From Variovorax sp. WDL1 (GTDB lineage Bacteria; Pseudomonadota; Gammaproteobacteria; Burkholderiales; Burkholderiaceae_C), in NCBI RefSeq assembly GCF_001541225.1, contig NZ_LMTS01000026.1:156378-220377 (forward strand): a stretch of DNA of 64,000 nt. The letters are read 5' to 3'. Numbering within the stretch: the first letter of the stretch is position 1; each line of letters begins with the position of its first letter. The notes below the pieces were generated by a model. That model was not told the DNA's origin and searched no databases. It saw only the letters and a list, made by a program, of their open reading frames with translations. This document shows, piece by piece, positions 1 to 6,567 of this stretch. A program made the translations under genes and the position numbers.

Positions 1-68
1 TACCCTTCCGCAGGTGCGCTCAAACGTTTGCCGGTCGACTACTTTCACCAGAAGCCAACGCGAGAGAA

Positions 69-90
69 GCCCCGTCCCTTTAGGGCGGGG
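69..90 (+). repeat. Left-end subterminal hairpin of the IS element
   Basis: The left arm carries CCCCG(T)CCC, a TTTA loop and GGGCGGGG. Its counterpart near the right end (1365-1384) has nearly the same sequence. In IS200/IS605 elements such hairpins are recognised by the Y1 transposase. Confidence 0.65.
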
Positions 91-171
91 AGTGAATCGC
101 GGTTGTTTGCAGCCGAAGGCGTTGCTCTATCTAAAACGCGCCGATACACTGTATGAAACAACAGTGCCGCG

Positions 172-1377
172 GTGTCCCTTCCCAGCTCTCCCCCGCTCTC
201 GACCCGTGTCCTTCGGCTTCGGCTGAAGGACAAGCATGCGGCCGTGCTGCGCGCGATGGCGCGCGACGTCAACCAGGTCTGGAACTACTGCAACGACCTC
301 GGCCAGCAGGTGCTGCGCCGCGAGGGCCGCTTCATGAGCGGGTTCGACTTTCAGAAGTACCTCAACGGCGCAAGCAAGGAGGGCCTACTCGTGGGCTCTG
401 CGGTGTTCCAGCAGGTCGCCGAGGAGTTCGCCACGCGCCGGCGGCAGTTCAAGAAGGCGCGCCTGCGCTGGCGCGTCTCCGACCCTAAGCGCGCGAACCG
501 GAGCCTGGGGTGGATTCCTTTCAAAGCTCGCTCGCTGCGCTACAAGGGCGGGCAGGTGGCCTTCCAGGGCCATCTTCTGAGTCTTTGGGACAGCTACGGT
601 CTCGCCGGCCACGAACTCGGGGCGGGCAGCATCAGCGAGGACGCGCGCGGGCGCTGGTACCTGAACGTCACGGTCAAGGTGCAGCCGAAGGCAAAGCCGT
701 CGCCCGAGGGCCTCAAAGGTGCCATTGGTGCCGACCTGGGGCTCAAGAGCCATATGACCGACTCATCGGGGACCTCGGTGGACGCCCAGCGCTTCTATCG
801 CGACCTTGAGCCGAAGATTGCCAGCGCGCAGCGCGCTGGCAAGAAGCACCGGGTGCGGGCGCTGCACGCCAAGGTCGCCAATCGCAGGAAGGATTTCCTG
901 CACAAGCTCTCCACCGCCCAGGCCTGCGGCCATGCGGCGGTCTTCGTCGGCAACGTCAACGCCGCTTCCCTCGCGAAGACACGACTTGCGAAGTCGGTGC
1001 TCGATGCAGGCTGGAGCAGCTACCGAACCATGCTCAAGTACAAGTGCGATGACGCAAGTGCTTGGTTCGCGGAGGTCGACGAATCCTTCTCCACTCAGGA
1101 CTGCAACGTCTGCGGCACGCGAGCCGGCCCCAAGGGCCGAGCCGGGCTAGCCGTGCGGCAGTGGACCTGCCCCTGCTGCAGCACGCATCATGACCGGGAC
1201 GTGAACGCGGCGCGCAACATCCTTGCGCGCGGGCTGGTGTGGCTTGAGAAGACGTTTTCCGCTGCGGATTCGAGCTCGACAAAGAGTGCGGCCGCAGTGA
1301 ATAAGGCACCTGGCCCTTTAGGGCTAGGTGCCGCGGCCGGGCATGGCCGTCCAGCGGTGGGAATCCCCGTGCTTTAG
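172..1377 (+). CDS. tnpB: TnpB RNA-guided nuclease, RuvC with relocated glutamate
   Basis: This is a full-length 401-residue TnpB, a transposon-encoded RNA-guided DNA endonuclease. RuvC-I aspartate is in GADLG (D188), the four-cysteine zinc finger is at C311, C314, C333 and C336, and the RuvC-III aspartate is in HDRDVNAARN (D343). The usual RuvC-II glutamate is missing: the strand that normally reads VIEDL reads VFVGN (G260). A glutamate in EVDES (E304), just before the zinc finger, is in the position used by the TnpB subgroup with a rearranged catalytic site, so the enzyme may be active. The start is GTG at 172, with no strong Shine-Dalgarno sequence. The stop codon lies inside the right-end hairpin, so the last codons overlap the guide-RNA region. 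Confidence 0.9.
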   Translation: MSLPSSPPLSTRVLRLRLKDKHAAVLRAMARDVNQVWNYCNDLGQQVLRREGRFMSGFDFQKYLNGASKEGLLVGSAVFQQVAEEFATRRRQFKKARLRWRVSDPKRANRSLGWIPFKARSLRYKGGQVAFQGHLLSLWDSYGLAGHELGAGSISEDARGRWYLNVTVKVQPKAKPSPEGLKGAIGADLGLKSHMTDSSGTSVDAQRFYRDLEPKIASAQRAGKKHRVRALHAKVANRRKDFLHKLSTAQACGHAAVFVGNVNAASLAKTRLAKSVLDAGWSSYRTMLKYKCDDASAWFAEVDESFSTQDCNVCGTRAGPKGRAGLAVRQWTCPCCSTHHDRDVNAARNILARGLVWLEKTFSAADSSSTKSAAAVNKAPGPLGLGAAAGHGRPAVGIPVL

Positions 1378-1395
1378 GGCGGGGAGGATGTCAAC
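1300..1395 (+). ncRNA. Putative omega-RNA (reRNA) scaffold at the tnpB 3' end
   Basis: Two hairpins follow each other: 1305-1332 (GGCACCTGGCCC / GGGCTAGGTGCC, 12 bp with one G-U pair, TTTA loop) and 1365-1384 (CCCCG..CGGGG). TnpB guide RNAs are known to come from the transposon right end with the guide taken from flanking DNA. Here the guide would begin just after about 1395. The 5' end of the RNA is not determinable by eye. Confidence 0.5.
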
Positions 1396-1423
1396 ATGGG
1401 ATTCGTATTTCAGGTCAGTTTAG

Positions 1424-1454
1424 GAAAAAGGGGGGCCGCAGCCGGGTAGGCTGC
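1424..1454 (-). terminator. Weak intrinsic terminator after the DUF2272 gene
   Basis: On the minus strand GCAGCC / GGCTGC (6 bp, 5-nt loop) is followed by GGCCCCCC and then TTTTT. The stem is short and the T-run is displaced, so this is only a candidate. Confidence 0.35.
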
Positions 1455-1471
1455 ACGCGTCGAAGATTGGG

Positions 1472-2329
1472 CTAGACCCGGTTGGCCATCAAAACGACGG
1501 CCTCTCCGACGACTTTGCCGCCGACGTCGATGCGACGGTTTGGAGTTAAAAATCCGTCCGAGGTCACCTGGTAGCCGGTGGCGTAGACCGAATGCTTGAT
1601 GTTGCCGCCAATGGCGAGCACGAGGTCCGGGCCGACCGCAACCACGATGTCCGAATGGCAAGGGGTCTCAGGGTTCCTGGTCGCAGCCTGGAACTGCTGG
1701 AAGCTGAACGGCGTGTTGCGCCAGCTGCCGATGATGTCGCCCACCTGGGGCTTGGCCTTGTCGAGGGCAACGCCCCAGAAGGGGGCCGCGGTGTCGCCGC
1801 TGGCAGCCTTCCGGATGGAATCCCACATGTACTTCGAGTGCCCGATAGATTCAGGAAAGGCCTTGTACCCCGGAACGGACTTCGCGGCGTTTCGCACCAT
1901 CAGGGAGATGGCCACGGCGGACCAGGGCATGCCCTGGTCCTTGCCCGTCAAATTCTTGTTGAACGCCTTCCACATCTTCCCGACCATGCTGCTGAATGGC
2001 TCGACGTTCTCCTTGCCTTCGCCTTTCCTGAAGAGCAGCCACTGCTCCGCGGCCGTCGCGGCCAGGGTTTCGCGCGCCGGCGACGCGGGGTCCCTCAAGG
2101 TAGGCTGTTTGGCCGTGGTCCAGGAGATTCGGCCGTCCGTCAGGCCTTCGACGCAGAAGCCCTCGACGTCCTTGCCGTCAACCTGAGTCTTGACCCGATG
2201 CCAGCCTGGCTGACCGCCGTCCAGCAGCTCGACCGACTGGCCGAGCGAGAGCTGGCCGATGGGCTCGTTCCCCTCGGTGCTGGGCGCACTGCGAAGGTTC
2301 ACGGTTTGGACATTCACAAACTTCTGCAT
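1472..2329 (-). CDS. SH3 domain plus DUF2272 (NlpC/P60-like) protein
   Basis: The 285-residue product opens with a bacterial SH3 domain (about residues 3-70: VNLRSAPST, IGQLSLGQSVELL, GWHRV), a module that often binds peptidoglycan. The C-terminal half has DUF2272 features: MPWSAVAISLM near the middle, then HSDIVVAVG and AIGGNIKHSV. DUF2272 is related to NlpC/P60 cysteine peptidases, but the catalytic cysteine position reads serine in PWSAVAIS, so peptidase activity is doubtful. No signal peptide is seen. The ATG at 2329 is chosen because GGAGGAG lies 6-7 nt upstream; an upstream in-frame ATG at 2356 lacks such a site. It stands alone, with no operon partner. Confidence 0.75.
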   Translation of the reverse strand: MQKFVNVQTVNLRSAPSTEGNEPIGQLSLGQSVELLDGGQPGWHRVKTQVDGKDVEGFCVEGLTDGRISWTTAKQPTLRDPASPARETLAATAAEQWLLFRKGEGKENVEPFSSMVGKMWKAFNKNLTGKDQGMPWSAVAISLMVRNAAKSVPGYKAFPESIGHSKYMWDSIRKAASGDTAAPFWGVALDKAKPQVGDIIGSWRNTPFSFQQFQAATRNPETPCHSDIVVAVGPDLVLAIGGNIKHSVYATGYQVTSDGFLTPNRRIDVGGKVVGEAVVLMANRV

Positions 2330-2597
2330 CGAACGCTCCTCCAGCCTTGCCAACAATGGGGTCCAAGTGGACCAGAAACGTTAACTTTTGGCTACACCAA
2401 TTTGATGACGACCTGGCGAGCCGCAGACATTTGCCATTCGTCGGCTCTTTTCAATTCAGTCGGCTAGCACGCCACCTAAATGCAACCCCAGGGGTGGGCC
2501 ATCCGCTTTAGGCGCGGCCATTTCCTACCGCAGCTTGCTACACCCTGAAGAACTCACTCGCCGGCGCCTAGCCGGCTTTCTCTTTAGGACATCTGTG

Positions 2598-3083
2598 ATG
2601 GAAATGAAAACATGCGGCTGCTGCAAAGTGTGCAAGCCAAAAACTGATTTTTCAGTGAAGAACCGCCAAACCGGGCTGCTGCAATCCAAGTGCAAGGAAT
2701 GCACGCGCAACTACTCGAAGAGCCACTACGCCGGCAACAAGCAGGACTACGTCGACCGCTCCGCTGTCCGCAAGAAGGTCGTTCGCGCCAGCTACGTCGC
2801 CCAGCGGGACGCCTACCTGGCAGGCTGCACCTGTTCCAAGTGCGGAGGAACTTCACAGCTCCAGCTTGTTGGCAAGGGAAGCGGCAAGTCGGTGCACGAG
2901 GTCATTGGCGGGGCACTCAGCCAGGAGGCGTTCGAGCTGGCGCTGCGCGACAGCTTCGTGCGATGCCTGCCGTGCAACGGCTTGGAGTTTGGGGCGGAGC
3001 AAGGCGAAGTCGGCGGCATCATAAAGGCAAACCGTCTTCAGCTGGAAGCGCTCATCTCGCTGGAAGAGGTCGCGGAGGCCTGA
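2598..3083 (+). CDS. Zinc-binding protein related to HNH-like phage proteins, catalytic histidines absent
   Basis: 161 residues with two cysteine clusters: an N-terminal CGCCKVC and CKEC pair followed by a basic YSKSHY helix, then CTCSKC and CLPC. This layout resembles small proteins with an N-terminal zinc knuckle and a degenerate HNH fold, where CxxC...LxFDH...CxNCH is usual. Here the FDH and NCH histidines are not present, so it may bind DNA or RNA without cutting it. ATG 2598 is used because AGGAC lies about 9 nt upstream. A TACAC box at 2539-2543 could be its -10 element. Confidence 0.6.
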   Translation: MEMKTCGCCKVCKPKTDFSVKNRQTGLLQSKCKECTRNYSKSHYAGNKQDYVDRSAVRKKVVRASYVAQRDAYLAGCTCSKCGGTSQLQLVGKGSGKSVHEVIGGALSQEAFELALRDSFVRCLPCNGLEFGAEQGEVGGIIKANRLQLEALISLEEVAEA

Positions 3084-3209
3084 CCCGCGCGGCGCAATTA
3101 GGTCCGGAGCAGGGCGGGGCGCCCCGCCGCCGCCTGGCCGTGCCAAGGGGCGGCGTCGCCGACGTCGCTACACGGAGTAGGTCAACTTTTTTACGAGGTA
3201 ACTCTCTCC

Positions 3210-3572
3210 ATGAAAACTGTCAACGCTGCCATCGTCCCCAACAGCTGGGCAAGCTACGAACTGAGCGGTCGCCGCTCTATGTTCGATGGTGCTGCCCTCA
3301 CGGCAATGCTGAAGCGCAACGAGCGTCGGAAGTCCCGCCACGCTTTGAACGCCGAACTCGCAAGTCGTAGCTTGGACGACATCCGTGAGGACTTCCAGCT
3401 CCTGAAGATGCCTGCCCCCAAGGCGCGCACGTTCCTCGAGCTGAAAATTCCGCAGTTCCTGCTTGAAAACGTCCCTGCTCCGACCCGGTTCAAGGAGGTC
3501 ACCGTCGTTCGCAAGCGCGTCTCCCAACGCCGCCCGTCCGTCGAAACCCTCCGAATTCCGGCCGGCTGGTAA
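3210..3572 (+). CDS. Hypothetical protein, 120 aa
   Basis: Not recognised. The product is basic with no membrane segment: an N-terminal stretch with SWASYELSGRR, then a charged helix (MLKRNERRKSRH) and a basic C-terminus. ACGAGG lies about 12 nt before the ATG, and a TACAC box at 3169-3173 is a plausible -10. A strong intrinsic terminator follows, so this is a self-contained one-gene unit. Confidence 0.6.
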   Translation: MKTVNAAIVPNSWASYELSGRRSMFDGAALTAMLKRNERRKSRHALNAELASRSLDDIREDFQLLKMPAPKARTFLELKIPQFLLENVPAPTRFKEVTVVRKRVSQRRPSVETLRIPAGW

Positions 3573-3628
3573 CCTGGCCATTGCAGGCAACTGCAAGACG
3601 CCCAAGTCGAACTTCTGTTCTGCTTCGA

Positions 3629-3660
3629 AACCACACCCTCACCGGTGTGGTTTTTCTTTG
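3629..3660 (+). terminator. Intrinsic terminator
   Basis: AACCACACC / GGTGTGGTT, a 9-bp stem with a 6-nt loop, runs into TTTTTCTTT. It closes the 120-aa gene that ends at 3572. Confidence 0.85.
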
Positions 3661-3812
3661 GACGCCTGAACTTAGCCCCAGCCAGCTAAGGCTCCTTCGG
3701 CCCCAGTCACTTCCGAGCCCTGCGTCAACATCGACCCGGGTGTCTTTGGTGTTTTAGGGCGCGGGGGAGCCAAGCGCTACACACGAGAGGACCACTACAT
3801 CAAAGGCCATCC

Positions 3813-4319
3813 ATGCCAAAGCAAACCCAATCTACCCTCTCCAAGGTCAAGTCCCTCGTGGAAAAATATGTCACGGGGCGCCATCCGGACCTGGCCGTGG
3901 TCGAAGCCGACTTCGAGCACCGCTTCCATCCCAAGGCGGTGATGTTTTACAGCGACGACCCGAACCCTGATTTCCAGGGGTTCACCAAGAAGCCCGTCTT
4001 CGAGACGAACCTCTTGTTCGGCGAAATGGACGATGACCGCAAGTATCGAATCGAGCGCCGGGACGGCCTGACGTTCTACACGCGCTACGAGACTGGTAGC
4101 GGTATGGGCGTTTGCAACGTCTCAGGGCAAGCGCTTGAATGCAAGGAGGGCTCGCCCGCCGAGCGTGCGTTCCTGGAGCTTGCCCTGGCGGATGCGGTCA
4201 ACGCCGCAGCAGAGCCCCTGCAATGCATCCTGAGCGATGCGCGCGAGGCCGGCCTGGCACTCAGCCCAAGAGCGTCGAAAGCGTTGCGAGCCAGCATTTT
4301 TCCGCCTGCCACCAAGTAG
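3813..4319 (+). CDS. Hypothetical protein, 168 aa
   Basis: Not recognised. It is a soluble protein with a charged N-terminal helix (SKVKSLVEKYV), a mixed middle containing FYSDDPNPDFQGF, and an Ala/Leu-rich C-terminal helical part (AFLELALADAVNAAAEPL). It has its own likely promoter box (TACAC, 3778-3782) about 32 nt upstream and a terminator about 80 nt downstream. Codon pattern and context support a real gene; no function can be assigned. Confidence 0.65.
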   Translation: MPKQTQSTLSKVKSLVEKYVTGRHPDLAVVEADFEHRFHPKAVMFYSDDPNPDFQGFTKKPVFETNLLFGEMDDDRKYRIERRDGLTFYTRYETGSGMGVCNVSGQALECKEGSPAERAFLELALADAVNAAAEPLQCILSDAREAGLALSPRASKALRASIFPPATK

Positions 4320-4397
4320 GACAGCCTGGCGCGCCGCAACGTTCGCGCGCCTCCTCAGGAACATTGGTGCTCCAGGGCGCCCCCTACACCTCCTTCC

Positions 4398-4423
4398 AGC
4401 CGCCCACCCGGGCGGCTTTTTCT
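4398..4423 (+). terminator. Intrinsic terminator
   Basis: AGCCGCCC / GGGCGGCT stem with a 4-nt loop followed by TTTTTCTT, downstream of the 168-aa gene. Confidence 0.85.
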
Positions 4424-4475
4424 TGGTCGTGTGCGGCGCGCTGCCGATAGGGACATCGCGGTCCTATACCTTCGC

Positions 4476-4682
4476 ATGCTCCCCTACCAAGACCCTCACC
4501 ACCCCGGAAATTCCGCAGAACACCACACGGGCAAGCTCTGCCTGTGGCGCTGCGGCCGGCCCGCCGGCACGGCGTGGGGCCCGCTCCTCTGCTTTCACTG
4601 CAATGTGCAGCGCATGGACAAGTTGACGGACCGGTTCAAGCTGCTCGAGGAGCATATGGAGCGCATCGCCGCCGGCCCATGA
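4476..4682 (+). CDS. Small zinc-finger-like protein, possibly leaderless
   Basis: 68 residues containing CLWRC and CFHC about 18 residues apart (pattern C-x3-C...C-x2-C), then a helical tail (MDKLTDRFKLLEEHMERIAA). This looks like a small zinc-binding protein. There is no Shine-Dalgarno sequence before the ATG at 4476, but a CTATAC box ends only about 6 nt upstream, so the transcript may begin at the start codon. An in-frame start at 4431 would lie upstream of that promoter and is less likely. Confidence 0.5.
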   Translation: MLPYQDPHHPGNSAEHHTGKLCLWRCGRPAGTAWGPLLCFHCNVQRMDKLTDRFKLLEEHMERIAAGP

Positions 4683-4847
4683 CCGCGCACCGTCGCTGAA
4701 AGTGCCGACTGACGGCATCGCGCCGCGGCGCGACTGGGCCTATGATGTTCTCGCGCGCTCGGTATAGCCGGGCGTTTGCGTCACCTTCGGGTGTGCCAAT
4801 GACCAGGACGAGAGCATCTAGCACCATGCATATCGACTGCAGGCAGC

Positions 4848-4875
4848 AAGCGGCGCTTCGGCGTCGCTTGTCTTT
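4848..4875 (+). terminator. UUCG hairpin, possible terminator
   Basis: AAGCGGCGC-TTCG-GCGTCGCTT forms a 9-bp stem (one G-U pair) closed by a stable UUCG loop and followed by GTCTTTG. It sits between two convergent genes (ends at 4682 and 4914). Confidence 0.45.
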
Positions 4876-4913
4876 GGGCTACCGTCCCCCCATGACCAGG
4901 CCTTGAGCCCTTA

Positions 4914-6368
4914 TCAGTTGGTTGGACTGACCCTCAACATGAAGAGCTGCTCCGCCACTCGCCCTTCCGGGCTGCGCTTCGCCACGAAAACGGAAAAGTT
5001 CGTCGCAGCCACGAAGCTCGAGGGGCGAACGAAGGCCACCTGAATCGCGCAGCTTTGCCCGGGCTCGAGGGCAGCCCCACAGGTGCCGAGGTCCACGCTC
5101 GTCCCGTTGGTGATGCCCGAGACGCGCACGCCGGCGACCGACACCGCTTCATGCGACGAAGCGGGATTCGTCAAGGTCGCGTTGAAGGTGAAGACGTCCG
5201 GGTCGCCGGACGTGCGCGACGGTGCCTGGAATAGCAGGGTCATGAGCCCGTCGGTCTGCGGAGAGGTGAGTGAGATGTTGGTGTAGACCGTGTATGTCAG
5301 GGGAGCCGCGTCGACGACCTGGCCATCGAGCTTCAGTTGAAGCGTGCCGGAGTAGGTGCCTCGCTGGGCAGTGCTGAACTTGTACGTCGCCATGCAGTTG
5401 CTGTAGGCCGGAATCATCGCGGCGCAGCCACTGCTGATGTCAGGCATCGGACCTTGGCCGTCCCAGCCAAAGTCGGCGCGCGGCATTGGAACGCTCGCGG
5501 TGTTGCTCGCAAACACGTTCACGTTGAAAGTCGAGCCGGCCGCGCTGTCTCCCTCGGCCGTGGTCGGCACTGGCGAAGCGAAGTAAACCCCGGGCCGGCG
5601 GTTGACCGTGATGTTGATGGACTTGCCGGGGTCGGAGGCCGACCCCTTTGCGGTCACCATGGCAATGCCCGGGCTGTCCCCTGCCGTCAAGATGTTGGTG
5701 GCTTCGCCGTAGCCAGCGGTCCGGCTCGTTGCGGCGCTGAGCGTTCCGCTCGTGCTCTCCCATTGCACGGTTGCTCCGTCGCTGACGCCATTCCCGTGCG
5801 GGTCGGCAACCAGCGCGCGCAGAGTGGTCTGGCCGCCCGCGGAAATCGTGGAGGGCGCTGCGAAGACGTAGAGCACGGTGGCGCGCCCGTAGTCGGGCCG
5901 GGCCGCCACCTCGAGAGACGTTGACGCTGCGCTGCTTGGCGTCGTTCCAGTCACGCGAATCGTTTGGGCCAACGTGGGGGCTTCAAGGGTGACGCGGGCC
6001 CTTCCTCCGGCCGTATAGGTGGTTGGCGCGGACAGGAAGCCCACGTCTGCGGCCCATCGGACCTCCACACCGTCGGGGGCCTTCGCTCCCTCGGCATCGA
6101 CGACGTCGGCCACCAGCTCGACAGTGCTTCCGACCGTAAGGGCGCCGGATGCTTGGAGATTCACCAACCTCGCGCTTGCCGCCTTGAACGCGGAGTCGCT
6201 CGGCGTCTCGGACCGCGGACCGCCGACCGGAGGCGCTCCCAAAACAGTAAGCCCCGTGGCAGGCACCTTGAAGACAAGGGTTGGTGCGGCGGTTGCGGCG
6301 CCGGCGAAGCCCAGCACTGTTGCAAGGACGAGGGCGGCGCCAGAGCGCCGCATGGTAAAAACGTTCAT
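4914..6368 (-). CDS. Secreted protein with bacterial Ig-like (Big_1/invasin-type) domains
   Basis: 484 residues from the ATG at 6368. An N-terminal Sec signal peptide is clear: MRRSG, a hydrophobic AALVLATVLGFAGAA core and an ATA/AP cleavage site. The mature part has at least two repeated Ig-like units, each with the Big_1 pattern (LVADVVDAEGAKAPDGVEVRW..., then LRALVADPHGNGVSDGATVQWE). A further beta-rich C-terminal part contains pairs of cysteines (SSGCAAM..SNCMA; LGTCGAA..GQSCAI). Such domains usually act at the cell surface or outside. The start is uncertain: ATG 6392 is also in frame, neither has a good Shine-Dalgarno, and a TATAC box lies at about 6420-6425. Confidence 0.7.
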   Translation of the reverse strand: MNVFTMRRSGAALVLATVLGFAGAATAAPTLVFKVPATGLTVLGAPPVGGPRSETPSDSAFKAASARLVNLQASGALTVGSTVELVADVVDAEGAKAPDGVEVRWAADVGFLSAPTTYTAGGRARVTLEAPTLAQTIRVTGTTPSSAASTSLEVAARPDYGRATVLYVFAAPSTISAGGQTTLRALVADPHGNGVSDGATVQWESTSGTLSAATSRTAGYGEATNILTAGDSPGIAMVTAKGSASDPGKSINITVNRRPGVYFASPVPTTAEGDSAAGSTFNVNVFASNTASVPMPRADFGWDGQGPMPDISSGCAAMIPAYSNCMATYKFSTAQRGTYSGTLQLKLDGQVVDAAPLTYTVYTNISLTSPQTDGLMTLLFQAPSRTSGDPDVFTFNATLTNPASSHEAVSVAGVRVSGITNGTSVDLGTCGAALEPGQSCAIQVAFVRPSSFVAATNFSVFVAKRSPEGRVAEQLFMLRVSPTN

Positions 6369-6567
6369 CGAGAAGCGAAAAGGAGAGCGCATGGAAGCGC
6401 ATTGAGACGGGCTTTTCGCGTATAGCCAACGACCGTTTAAATCCGGCCGGCCATGAGGCCAAGAACGTGAGCCCGTCGCGGGGCTGGCCGCCCGCCTGGC
6501 GTCGAGCCGGCCTAGTCGGGCGTAGCGCTCACCAAGCCTTGACCAGTTGACTCGCGGCGCGACTCGT

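Larger units (their letters stand above)
66..1395 (+). mobile_element. IS200/IS605-type element carrying only tnpB (IS1341-like)
   Basis: One tnpB gene lies between two similar hairpin ends built on CCCCGT..TTTAGGGCGGGG (about 69-90 and 1365-1384). Subterminal hairpins instead of inverted repeats are typical of IS200/IS605 elements. No Y1 transposase (tnpA) is visible, so the element would need one in trans, or it is retained for its nuclease. The exact left boundary is not certain; the right boundary is probably just after GGATGTCAAC (1386-1395). Confidence 0.75.
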
